Of a DNA stretch of 64,000 bases, positions 44,996 to 53,205 are shown piece after piece. Made by a program: the position numbers and the translations under genes. The DNA lies in NCBI GenBank assembly GCA_944324305.1, contig CALUVV010000001.1:186001-250000 (forward strand). Direction: 5' to 3'. Positions within the stretch are counted from its first letter, which is position 1; each line of letters opens with the position of its first letter. The DNA is from Candidatus Gastranaerophilales bacterium (GTDB lineage: Bacteria; Cyanobacteriota; Vampirovibrionia; Gastranaerophilales; Gastranaerophilaceae). The notes under the pieces were generated by a model, which was not told where the DNA came from, made no database searches, and saw nothing but the letters and a program-made list of their open reading frames with translations.

Positions 44996-46402
44996 ATGAA
45001 AGAAAGAATTTTATTATTCACCATAGTCTTCGGGCTCGGCGTTTTTATTTACATCTTTCAAAGTTATTTTAATACGGTTTGGGGGCTTGCACTTTTATGC
45101 ACGTTCATGTTCATTTACGCCTTATTTATGAACCTGTCATATAAGCTGCAAAAAAGAAAACTGCAAAAATACCCGCAAATTATTAATGAGAACTATAAAC
45201 CTTTTGTATCGGTTATGATACCGGCTCATAATGAGGAAACTGTTATTTCAAATACAGTGCGCAATATTCTTGATATGGATTACGAGAATTTTGAAATTAT
45301 TGTTATTGACGACAGAAGTACAGATAATACCGCATCGGTAATTAAAGATTTAGAACAAAAATACGCAAAAGTTACGGCTTTAATAAGACCTTCTGATGCA
45401 TTTCCCGGGAAATCCGCGGTTTTAAACGATGCGTTTAAAATAGCAAAGGGAGAAGCTGTTCTTGTATTCGATGCGGATGCAACAGTTGAACCGAATTTTT
45501 TGTCTAAACTTATACCGTATCTTGAGCCGAAAGATGTCGGTGCTGTTCAGGCAAGAAAAGTTATAAGAAACCGAAACCAAAATCTTTTAACACGATGCCA
45601 GAATAATGAATATACAATGGATACACATTTTCAGGCAGGAAGAGATTCCGTTAAAGGTGCGGTTGAACTGCGCGGGAACGGAGAATTAATTAAACGTCAG
45701 GCTGTTGAAGATATAGGCGGATGGAATAATTATACAATCGTCGATGATTTAGATATGTCTACCAGACTTCATATTAAAGGCTGGGACGTAAGGTTTTGTC
45801 CTGATGCGGTTGTATACGAAGAAGGAATTATTTACCTCCGTCCGCTTTACAGACAGCGCAGAAGGTGGCTCGAGGGAACAATCAGAAGATATTTGGAATA
45901 CGCCGGAGATGTATTATTTTCAAAAGATATGTCCTTGCGTGCAAGTCTTGATATGACGGCTTATATATCCCAATTTATTATGCCGGGCTGGTTTCTTATG
46001 GAAATTCTTATAAGGGGATTTAAAGTCCTTGCAAAACAGGCTCCGCCGCATATGCTTTATTCTTCTATTTTTATCGGGTGCGTCATCGGTTTCGGCTTCT
46101 TCTTCGGGGCAAGATATGCTTTAAGAAGATACGATTATATGCCGCGGCTGGATGCAACCTTCGAAGCTCTTGAAACTTCAATATATTTATTTATTATATG
46201 GTTCCCGCTTGTGTTATATATCTGCTTCAAAATATTATTTATGAAAAAAGATATGAACTGGGGTAAAACGGCACACGGACTTGTTATGGAAGAAGAAGCA
46301 AGTATTAAGGCTTTTATAAAAAAAGAATTACAAAAAACAAAAGAATACACTAAAGAATATACAGAAAAACTTAAACAAATACTGGCTGAAAAAACTGATT
46401 AA
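44996..46402 (+). CDS. Processive family 2 glycosyltransferase (PgaC/cellulose-synthase-like)
   Basis: 468 residues. Two N-terminal membrane helices, a GT-A domain (SVMIPAHNEETVI; DDRSTDNT; DADATVEPNFL; ELRGNGELI; DDLDMS; QRRRWLEGTIRR) and several C-terminal helices. The D, DAD, ED-like and QxxRW motifs mark a processive beta-glycosyltransferase that polymerises a sugar while exporting it. It most resembles poly-N-acetylglucosamine synthases, but sugar and polymer cannot be fixed from sequence. It stands next to apt without other polysaccharide genes. Confidence 0.88.
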   Translation: MKERILLFTIVFGLGVFIYIFQSYFNTVWGLALLCTFMFIYALFMNLSYKLQKRKLQKYPQIINENYKPFVSVMIPAHNEETVISNTVRNILDMDYENFEIIVIDDRSTDNTASVIKDLEQKYAKVTALIRPSDAFPGKSAVLNDAFKIAKGEAVLVFDADATVEPNFLSKLIPYLEPKDVGAVQARKVIRNRNQNLLTRCQNNEYTMDTHFQAGRDSVKGAVELRGNGELIKRQAVEDIGGWNNYTIVDDLDMSTRLHIKGWDVRFCPDAVVYEEGIIYLRPLYRQRRRWLEGTIRRYLEYAGDVLFSKDMSLRASLDMTAYISQFIMPGWFLMEILIRGFKVLAKQAPPHMLYSSIFIGCVIGFGFFFGARYALRRYDYMPRLDATFEALETSIYLFIIWFPLVLYICFKILFMKKDMNWGKTAHGLVMEEEASIKAFIKKELQKTKEYTKEYTEKLKQILAEKTD

Positions 46403-46417
46403 AAAAGGAGAAAATAA

Positions 46418-46951
46418 ATGACAACAGAAACAATTATTAATGTAAAAGATAAAATTAGAGCTGTAAATGATTTTCCGAAACCCGGAATTATTTTCAGAGA
46501 TATTACAACAGCATTGAAAGAGCCCGAAACATTAAAAGCAATGATTGATTATCTTTGTGAGCAATTCAAAGATATCAAAATTGATTACATTGCCGGTATT
46601 GAAAGCCGCGGATTTATATTCGGAATGCCGATGGCTTATAAGCTTAATGCAGGTTTTGTACCTATCAGAAAACCGAATAAACTACCTGCCGCAACATACT
46701 CTCAGGAATATGAACTTGAATACGGTACAGATAAAATTGAAGTACATCAAGACGCTTTCCCGCAAGGTGCCAATGTATTAATCGTCGACGATTTACTTGC
46801 AACGGGCGGAACAGCGGAAGCTGCAGCTAAACTTGTAAAAAAGACAGGGGCTAATCTGGTTGGAATGGCTTTCTTAATTGAACTGGAAGCTTTAAAAGGA
46901 AGAAACAAACTCTCAGATGCCGGAAAAATTGTTTCAATGTTAACTTATTAA
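46418..46951 (+). CDS. apt: Adenine phosphoribosyltransferase
   Basis: 177 residues, standard length. The PRPP-binding motif is VLIVDDLLATGGTAEAA; the family start DKIRAVNDFPKPGIIFRDITTAL and the IESRGFIFG block are intact. It salvages adenine to AMP. AAAGGAG lies before ATG 46418, and it is 15 bases behind the glycosyltransferase, so they share a transcript. A terminator follows. Confidence 0.96.
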   Translation: MTTETIINVKDKIRAVNDFPKPGIIFRDITTALKEPETLKAMIDYLCEQFKDIKIDYIAGIESRGFIFGMPMAYKLNAGFVPIRKPNKLPAATYSQEYELEYGTDKIEVHQDAFPQGANVLIVDDLLATGGTAEAAAKLVKKTGANLVGMAFLIELEALKGRNKLSDAGKIVSMLTY

Positions 46952-46976
46952 AAAAGAGCCTTTAAGGCTCTTTTTT
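46950..46976. terminator. Bidirectional terminator
   Basis: Near-perfect palindrome A6-GAGCC-TTTAA-GGCTC-T6, same core as the terminators at 15561 and 16381. Ends apt and the converging pilin-like gene. Confidence 0.88.
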
Positions 46977-47741
46977 AATAGGTCATTTCCCAATTATCAT
47001 TTAATATTTTACCGAAACACCCATGATAATTATCTATACCTCCCGCAAGACAATATGTTGTAAACTGAGTTTCTCTATCATCATCAGATAAAGGAGATAC
47101 GGCAGACGCTTCAGGATTGAGATCGTCAATAAACCAGCCGCTGCTTGTATCGTAAATAAATATTTCAAACAAATCTCTTCCTTGAATATTCGGACCTTTT
47201 TGCCCGTTTATATCAACAATAATACTGACAAGAAAGGTATATGCACCCGATGTATAACCTACTCTTATGCTTTGTCCGCTTGTAAGAGTATATAAACCGT
47301 TTGCACCGTTCTCAATAGTAAGCTCAAGATCATTCATTTTTTTATATGTTTCGGCAAAACAAGGTGAACCGCTTTTATCACATTCAACTGCTATTTTAAA
47401 ATATTTTTTTATGAAGTTGTTAGCGCTGTCCCGACTGTTTAAACCTGCTTCTTTTAAATTAACAGCATTATTATCTGTTTGATATTGTGTAAGCGCCTGA
47501 GATAACTCATTATAGAATTTATGAAGCTGTGTTACGTAAGTTTTTCGTTGGTGATTTTGCATCAAAGACGGAACAGTCATTGCCGAAACCACGCCGATAA
47601 TGCCTAAAGTGACCAAAACTTCTGCTAACGTAAATCCCAAGCGTACCGCTTGACCCGACACAAAGATTTTGAATAAATCCTCAAAACTATGAGCAGGAGC
47701 TACAGAATTGCCCCCCCCCCGTAATTGTACAATTTTTTCAT
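46975..47741 (-). CDS. Type IV pilin-like protein, frame interrupted at a G10 run
   Basis: Promoter and AAAGGAGC precede ATG 47741. The given sequence reads MKKLYNYGGGAIL and stops at TAG. One more G opens 255 residues: MKKLYNY-GGGG-NSVAPAHSF, a 35-residue leader, cleavage at G36|F37-TLAEVLVTLGIIGVVSAMTVP, the box VDINGQKGPNIQGRDLF, and the end GKILNDNWEMTY. The leader region is nearly the same as in the gene at 59699-60510 and includes the CAAGCG...CGCTTG palindrome. A GTG at 47661 in the pilin frame has no ribosome site. Close paralog of the tandem pair at 15590-17149. Confidence 0.82.
47638..47652. repeat. Palindrome CAAGCG-TAC-CGCTTG in a pilin leader
   Basis: Same stem as at 17040-17054 and 60407-60421, with one loop base changed while both arms are kept. 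Confidence 0.7.
47711..47720 (+). repeat. GC10G tract, copy 7
   Basis: Ten C on the plus strand, G10 in the coding strand. The left flank GCTACAGAATTG is shared with copy 8. Confidence 0.95.
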
Positions 47742-47767
47742 AATTGCTCCTTTCTTTTCCTTTTCAA

Positions 47768-47796
47768 ATTATAACAAATTTAATTAAAATTTTCAA
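47768..47796 (-). promoter_or_regulatory. Sigma-70-type promoter of the pilin-like gene starting at 47741
   Basis: On the minus strand, TTGAAA (47796-47791), 17-base spacer with AAATTTGT, TATAAT (47773-47768). Confidence 0.75.
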
Positions 47797-47804
47797 CGGA
47801 AAGC

Positions 47805-48398
47805 TTATCTGGAGTATATATCTTCCTTGCCGATTATCACATTTTCAGGTGTGTAATTTTGTATATAGTCTATAACTTGTTCGGGAGTATCAGCTGCAAA
47901 AAAGATACCTCTTGATTTTTCACCTGCAAATTTTTGCTGTATTATATCTTCAAAAAATTCCAGAAGTTTATTATAAAAACCGTTTGTATTTAATATCACT
48001 ACAGGTTTATTGTTATAACCGAGCTGTTTTTGAACTATCATTTCCGCTAATTCTTCAAGAGTGCCGAAACCGCCTGCAAGAGCAACAACTGCATCCGAAA
48101 GCTCATCCATTTTTGCTTTTCTGCTTCTCATACAGGGAGTTACAAAAAGTTCAACACATTCATCTGTATAAACACCCATATTATGAAGTCTTTCGGGCAT
48201 AACTCCGATTATCTGACATCCGCTTTTCTTAACTTCCTTTGCACAAGCCCACATAAGACCGAGAGAACTTCCGCCGTAGACCATATCATAACCGGCTTTC
48301 CCGAGCAAAGTCCCTAATTCTTCGGCTGCATCATAAAAAGATTTATCTAAAAAATCAGAGGAAGATGCAAACACACAAACCCGTTTTATATCATTCAT
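47805..48398 (-). CDS. LOG-family nucleotide phosphoribohydrolase
   Basis: 197 residues with the lysine-decarboxylase-like Rossmann fold of the LOG/YvdD proteins. The family motifs appear as MRSRKAKMDELSDAVVALAGGFGTLEEL, where AGGFGT stands for the usual PGGxGT. Such enzymes release the base from nucleoside 5-prime monophosphates, including cytokinin ribotides, and serve nucleotide salvage in bacteria. ATG 48398 follows GGAGG and overlaps the stop of the upstream pilin-like gene, so they are coupled. Last gene of the minus-strand cluster from rny. Confidence 0.88.
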   Translation of the reverse strand: MNDIKRVCVFASSSDFLDKSFYDAAEELGTLLGKAGYDMVYGGSSLGLMWACAKEVKKSGCQIIGVMPERLHNMGVYTDECVELFVTPCMRSRKAKMDELSDAVVALAGGFGTLEELAEMIVQKQLGYNNKPVVILNTNGFYNKLLEFFEDIIQQKFAGEKSRGIFFAADTPEQVIDYIQNYTPENVIIGKEDIYSR

Positions 48399-49032
48399 CA
48401 AAACCTCCGCCAATTTTATAATAATATGAACAGCTTACACCGGTACCGTCATCCGAACAGTCTTTCTTTAACGCGTCCATATCCATATCAAATCCAAAAG
48501 GTTCAATTTTCCCTCCGTCGTAGATATTAACTCCGAAGATATCTTTTCCCCATCTGTTAGGCGGCAAAATACCGTTTATATCAAACATCATCAAAAACCA
48601 GACTTCAGAGGATTTGTCGGACTTTATATCTTTGATACCGACAAGAGTATTATTCTCGGCGAAATAGAAATCATCAAAAAAGTAAGTTTGCCCGCGGTAA
48701 ACTCTTGTTCCGTTCATATAACGCGGTCTGTAATGTTTTATGGGATAATTTTCGGTGTTTATCCGCAGATAAGGTTTAACAACAGCAAGAAGCAATGCTT
48801 CCCGTTCCTGCGGAGTTTTTGCCTTATTCATACTTTTTATCATATCGTCGGTAATATGAGCATTTATAACCGAAAACATATATTCAACTCGATTATATTT
48901 TTCATTCCATTTGGAAATAAAATTTGCCTGTCTTGTATTTTCTATAGAAAATGGCATAATTAAAAGGATTACGCCAATCATTACAAAAAGCGCTATAGAG
49001 TATTCGAGTTTCCAACGATTTTTACCCGCCAT
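48391..49032 (-). CDS. Pilin-like protein lacking the FTLAEV signal
   Basis: 213 residues. The N-terminus MAGKNRWKLEYSIALF is followed by a hydrophobic helix (FVMIGVILLIMP), so it is membrane-anchored, but there is no canonical prepilin cleavage site; LEYSIALF may be a remnant. The C-terminal half carries FDINGILPPNRWGKDIFGVNIYDGG, clearly the same D-x-NG-x3-PN-x2-G-x-D-x-F box as the pilin-like proteins. Two late cysteines (DCSDDGTGVSC) fit too. It is probably a diverged minor pseudopilin that keeps its signal anchor. Unlike its relatives it sits inside an operon, between a PHP-domain gene and the LOG gene. Confidence 0.75.
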   Translation of the reverse strand: MAGKNRWKLEYSIALFVMIGVILLIMPFSIENTRQANFISKWNEKYNRVEYMFSVINAHITDDMIKSMNKAKTPQEREALLLAVVKPYLRINTENYPIKHYRPRYMNGTRVYRGQTYFFDDFYFAENNTLVGIKDIKSDKSSEVWFLMMFDINGILPPNRWGKDIFGVNIYDGGKIEPFGFDMDMDALKKDCSDDGTGVSCSYYYKIGGGFDE

Positions 49033-49040
49033 AATACCTC

Positions 49041-49895
49041 TTATGCCATATCAATACGTTTCTTTTCCTGAATTAATTTATCATAAACCCATTCAGGCAC
49101 AAAATTTTTACCTAATATTATCTGCCCGTTCATAATGTTCGGAGCGTGAAAATCCGAACCGCCGGTTACTATAAGACCGAGTTCTTCCGCCATTGATGAA
49201 AAATATTCCACACAGGCGGGAGAATGCTTTCTGTGATATGCTTCAATTCCGCGCAAACCGTATTGCATTAATTCTTTAATCAGACTTTCCGCAATATCCA
49301 GATCATGAGGGTGAGCTATTACGGGAACACCGCCTGCATCATAGATAATTTCAACCGCATCCTGAGGAGTAACGGTTTTTCTTTGAACATATACGGGAGA
49401 ATCATCATGAATATATTTAGCATACGCCTCTATAACACTTGTTGTCCCGCCTGCATTCGTAATAGCTTTTGCAATATGAGGACGTCCTATGCTGCCGCCT
49501 TCCGCAACCTGCTTTTTTATATCATCAAACTTAATTCTTATGCCTTCTTTTTTGGCAAGAAGATTTATAATTTCTTTGGTCTGCTTAACACGTGCCTGCT
49601 GCTGAACTTTCAAAAGATTTTGAAAATCACTGTTATTAACGTCCATAAAATAACCTAAGATATGAACTTCATAGTTTTTATACAAAGTATTAACTTCAAT
49701 ACCCTGAATAATTTCGAGTTTATCTTCTTTATTTTCTTTTTTTAAATAGTCTTTTGCAACTTGATACGACAGGATATTATCGTGATCAGTCAAAGCAATT
49801 ACCTGAAGCCCGACATCAATGGCAGTGTCTACAATCTTTTCGGGGGAAAAGACACCGTCTGAATAAAGGGTGTGAATGTGCAAATCACTTTTCAT
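49041..49895 (-). CDS. PHP-domain phosphoesterase (RNase AM/TrpH type)
   Basis: 284 residues. Metal ligands appear in the order of the family: DLHIHTLYSDG (motif I), TDHDN (II), GIEVNT, GRPHIA, IAHPHD and GSDFHAPN. Proteins of this type remove nucleotides from RNA 5-prime ends or hydrolyse 3-prime,5-prime-bisphosphonucleotides. It overlaps the upstream ymdB-like gene by 11 bases and lies in a cluster headed by RNase Y, consistent with a role in RNA turnover. Confidence 0.9.
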   Translation of the reverse strand: MKSDLHIHTLYSDGVFSPEKIVDTAIDVGLQVIALTDHDNILSYQVAKDYLKKENKEDKLEIIQGIEVNTLYKNYEVHILGYFMDVNNSDFQNLLKVQQQARVKQTKEIINLLAKKEGIRIKFDDIKKQVAEGGSIGRPHIAKAITNAGGTTSVIEAYAKYIHDDSPVYVQRKTVTPQDAVEIIYDAGGVPVIAHPHDLDIAESLIKELMQYGLRGIEAYHRKHSPACVEYFSSMAEELGLIVTGGSDFHAPNIMNGQIILGKNFVPEWVYDKLIQEKKRIDMA

Positions 49896-50715
49896 TTTCC
49901 TCTTCCTTTTTACTTTTATCTACATAACAAAAAACTCTTTTTACAGCTACAGTATGCCCGCTTGTCGAATTAATTTCAACTTCGACAGCATTAATTTGGA
50001 CGACATTACTGTCAGCTACGTCGTATCGTTCTGGAATTACGGTAGTAAAACGGTTAAGAGAAGTATGGTAATCCATACCGATAACACTGTCGGATGCCCC
50101 GCAAAAACCTGCATCCGTAATATATCCCATATTATTAACAATTTGTTCATCAGCGGTCTGAACATGAGTATGCGTCCCGAAAAATGCGCTGACACCGAGT
50201 TCCGAGCAAAATCTGCCGAAACATATTTTTTCTGCGGTAGCTTCCGCATGAAAGTCAACAATAATTATCGGGGTAATTTCTTTTAAGCGTATAATCTCAT
50301 TTTTCACAACTGACCATTGTGATTCCACAGGGGCCATAAATACTCTGCCTAAAACATTTATTACGGCAATTTTTATCCCGTCTGCGGCTTCAAAAACACG
50401 GCTGCCGGCTCCCGGGGTATTTTCAGGATAATTACAGGGTCTTACCAATTTGTCAGCCGAATTGATGTAGGTAAATATTTCTTTTTTATCCCAGATATGA
50501 TTTCCCGATGTCATACAGTTAACACCGTATTCAGCGATTTCATTATAATTTTTTTCTGTTAACCCGAAACCATGTGATGCATTTTCGACATTAGCGACGA
50601 TAAAATCATAATTCTGTTTATTTTTTTCCAAAAAATCCCGAACGGCAAATCTTCCGGGTCTGCCGACCAAATCTCCGAAAAATAAAATCTTAATAATTTT
50701 TTCATCACCTGTCAT
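49885..50715 (-). CDS. YmdB-family metallophosphoesterase
   Basis: 276 residues from ATG 50715 (AAAGGA nine bases upstream). The dinuclear-metal residues lie in FFGDLVGRPGR, NVENASHGFG, SGNHIWDKKE, VDFHAEATAEK and GTHTHVQTAD, the signature of the 2-prime,3-prime-cyclic nucleotide phosphodiesterase family typified by Bacillus YmdB. In Bacillus, ymdB directly follows rny, as here, which supports the identity. A terminator-like hairpin between rny and this gene may lower its expression. Confidence 0.92.
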   Translation of the reverse strand: MTGDEKIIKILFFGDLVGRPGRFAVRDFLEKNKQNYDFIVANVENASHGFGLTEKNYNEIAEYGVNCMTSGNHIWDKKEIFTYINSADKLVRPCNYPENTPGAGSRVFEAADGIKIAVINVLGRVFMAPVESQWSVVKNEIIRLKEITPIIIVDFHAEATAEKICFGRFCSELGVSAFFGTHTHVQTADEQIVNNMGYITDAGFCGASDSVIGMDYHTSLNRFTTVIPERYDVADSNVVQINAVEVEINSTSGHTVAVKRVFCYVDKSKKEEENEK

Positions 50716-50736
50716 AATTATTGTTCCTTTAAAAAC

Positions 50737-50760
50737 AGGCTGAGGCAAAAGCCTCAGCCT
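50737..50760 (-). terminator. Terminator/attenuator between rny and ymdB-like gene
   Basis: Perfect 10-bp stem AGGCTGAGGC / GCCTCAGCCT with a 4-base loop, followed on the minus strand by GTTTTT, then the ribosome site of the next gene. Confidence 0.8.
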
Positions 50761-50765
50761 TACGA

Positions 50766-52286
50766 TTACTTAGCTATTTCGGTTGTTCTGAACTCTCTTA
50801 CGACAGTAACTCTGATTTGTCCCGGGTAATCAAGTTCATCTTCAATTCGTTTTGCAACATCTCTTGCTAGTTTTTGCGATGCAAGATCATCAAATTTTTC
50901 GGCTTCAACGATAATCCTGACTTCGCGTCCTGCCTGAACAGCAAATGATTGTTTAATACCTTCGTAGCTGTTAACAATTTCTTCAATCTTTTGCAGACGT
51001 TTAATATAAATTTCCAGAGTATCACGTCTTGCACCGGGTCTGCCTGCGGAGATTGCATCGGCAACTTTTACAAGTACAGCTTCTATTGTATTTGCAACAA
51101 CGTCATCGTGGTGGGCTTCTATGGCATGAATAACTTCGGGGCGTTCGCCGAACCTTGCAGCAAGCTCAACACCAAGCTGAATATGAGTTCCTTCCTGAGT
51201 TTGATCAACTGCTTTACCGATATCATGCAAAAGTCCCGCACGTTTTGCAATTTTTTCATTTGCTCCGATTTCGGCGGCAAGCATGCCTGCAATATGGCCG
51301 ACTTCAAGCGAGTGTTTCAAAACATTCTGGCCGTAACTTGTTCTGTAATACAGACGTCCGAGAGTTTTTATAAGTTCTTTATTCAAGCCCATAACACCCA
51401 TTTCAAGAGCGGCATTTTCGCCTTCTTCCCGGATTTTTTTATCAATTTCTTCCTGAGCCTTTTCAACCATTTCTTCAATTCTAACAGGGTGAATACGGCC
51501 GTCTACAATTAATTTTTCCAGTGCAAGTTTTGCAATCTCGCGTCTTACAGGGTCAAAGCTTGATAATACAACGGCTTCGGGAGTATCATCAATAATCAAA
51601 TCAACACCGGTTAATGTTTCCAGAGCTCTGATGTTACGTCCTTCACGGCCGATTATACGTCCTTTCATTTCATCATTAGGCAAAGCAACAACGGACACGG
51701 TTGTTTCAACAACCTGTTCAATCATACATCTTTGCATTGTTGTTGATAGAATTTCTTTTGATTTTTCAAGAGAAATTTCTTTTATTTTAGCTTCGTTCTC
51801 GCGGATAAGCTGCATTTGTTCCTGAGCCAAATCATGTTTAAGCTGGTCAAGGAGCATATTTTTCGCATCTTCTGCTGACATTCCCGAAATTCTTTCAAGT
51901 TCCGTAGTCTGCTTTTGTACGATTTCTGCCAGGTAATCTTCTTTTTCCAGAAGTTCATCGAGTTTTCTTTGAGCCTGCAAATCTTTTTCGGTATATTCCT
52001 GAATTTTATCTTCAAGCATATCCTCTCTTTTGGCTAATTTTTGTTCTTGCCTTGCAAGCTCCTGTCTTCTTTCTCTTTCTTCTTCGTTAAGTTTTTCTCT
52101 GTCTTCCTGCAATTCTTCAATTGCTTTGATTTTAGCTTCTTTCAGGAGCAGTTTTTCTTTCTCTTCTAATGCTTTTCTGTCTTTTTCAACGGATAAAAGC
52201 ACGGATTTTGTTTTGTTTTCCCGGACAAACAGCACAGCGATTAATGCTATTACCGCAATAATCGCAATAATTAATAAAAAGTCCAT
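50766..52286 (-). CDS. rny: Ribonuclease Y
   Basis: 506 residues: an N-terminal membrane helix ([18 protein letters not shown]), a long Glu/Lys coiled coil to about residue 190, a KH domain ([19 protein letters not shown]) and an HD domain ([13 protein letters not shown], then EAHHDD). It is the membrane-bound endonuclease that initiates mRNA decay in many Gram-positives and some other groups. RicT, a partner of RNase Y in Bacillus, is also encoded in this window. First gene of the cluster rny-ymdB-PHP-pilin-like-LOG. Confidence 0.96.
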   Translation of the reverse strand: MDFLLIIAIIAVIALIAVLFVRENKTKSVLLSVEKDRKALEEKEKLLLKEAKIKAIEELQEDREKLNEEERERRQELARQEQKLAKREDMLEDKIQEYTEKDLQAQRKLDELLEKEDYLAEIVQKQTTELERISGMSAEDAKNMLLDQLKHDLAQEQMQLIRENEAKIKEISLEKSKEILSTTMQRCMIEQVVETTVSVVALPNDEMKGRIIGREGRNIRALETLTGVDLIIDDTPEAVVLSSFDPVRREIAKLALEKLIVDGRIHPVRIEEMVEKAQEEIDKKIREEGENAALEMGVMGLNKELIKTLGRLYYRTSYGQNVLKHSLEVGHIAGMLAAEIGANEKIAKRAGLLHDIGKAVDQTQEGTHIQLGVELAARFGERPEVIHAIEAHHDDVVANTIEAVLVKVADAISAGRPGARRDTLEIYIKRLQKIEEIVNSYEGIKQSFAVQAGREVRIIVEAEKFDDLASQKLARDVAKRIEDELDYPGQIRVTVVREFRTTEIAK

Positions 52287-52514
52287 AAAGTTTTATACCT
52301 TATCCTTTTCTATTTTTTAATAATACACGCAATGCCCGATACATATATCCTATCGAGCTTCAGTTAAATTTTATTTTAAGTGAATTTTATTGCATATATT
52401 TCCAAAAAATATTTACCTACTACATCTGTCAATATGATACCATGAGAAACAGTTTTTGTATAGTAGGAATTTAAAATGTTTTACATAGAGTAATCGGACT
52501 GAAAATTATCCTTT
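52287..52514. other. Intergenic region upstream of rny
   Basis: 228 AT-rich bases holding the rny promoter area (TTGACA on the minus strand near 52420-52430) and the 3-prime flank of the gene ending at 52515. No small ORF with a ribosome site and no stable hairpin were found. Confidence 0.4.
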
Positions 52515-53084
52515 TTAATTATATTTTTCTATATTTTTAATAAACATTTCTTTCAATTTTTCAAATTTTGCGATTGATTCTTTACTTCCTTCCGGTGAAT
52601 ATAAAGGATCAGAAATTATACCCTGTTTTTTAGCAGCCGCATCAAGAACAGATTTAGTTGTAAAGCTCATGGGTAAAGAGGAATAAAAATTATATTTTGT
52701 ACGTCTTACTGAGTTATTTTTACTATGCTCAAAAATATAATTGAAAAGATTATATTCCATCTTCATAATACTGTTTTCACTATTAAAATTTCTGAGCATA
52801 TCCAAAAACGGATTTTCTGATTTATTATTTTTCGGCAATCTGAATTTATAAACAAAATCGCTGAATTTGCTATTGTATACACTGACTTCTCCACTGGTGT
52901 CACAATTAATTTTAGTCAAATTGTCACCAAAAGATTTTACATTTTCTAAAATTTCAGAGATTTCACCGAATTGAAAACCGTCCTTTGCGTTTTTTACAGC
53001 CATTTTAATTGCAGAGCCTTTGAGCCTGGCAGTAAAATTCGGAGATTTGTATTGATTTTGCGGGGGGTTAAATGTTATATTCAT
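52515..53084 (-). CDS. Hypothetical protein with the MNIT..F..RLKG N-terminus
   Basis: 189 residues, unknown family. The start MNITFNPPQNQYKSPNFTA, followed by RLKGSAIK, parallels MNIT...FGMAFKLKG at 4412. The rest is soluble, mixed charge, with no catalytic motif; SNF and Lys-rich stretches dominate (EKFKKLKEMFIKN-like end). AAAGG lies upstream of the ATG. It stands alone between rny and pepA, divergent to pepA. Confidence 0.72.
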   Translation of the reverse strand: MNITFNPPQNQYKSPNFTARLKGSAIKMAVKNAKDGFQFGEISEILENVKSFGDNLTKINCDTSGEVSVYNSKFSDFVYKFRLPKNNKSENPFLDMLRNFNSENSIMKMEYNLFNYIFEHSKNNSVRRTKYNFYSSLPMSFTTKSVLDAAAKKQGIISDPLYSPEGSKESIAKFEKLKEMFIKNIEKYN

Positions 53085-53205
53085 TATTATACCTTTTTTC
53101 CTGTTATTTTAATAACTCCGAAAATATAATTTTGCTATTAAAAAAAAAGAAATTTACAATTATTAAAAAAAATTGTATAATCATATTGTTAAAAAGGAGA
53201 GAGTT

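Noticed and set aside
50949..51512. A 187-codon open frame on the plus strand
   Set aside because: Antisense to the conserved HD domain of rny, without ribosome site or promoter; repeated Phe/Asn/Cys content marks a shadow.
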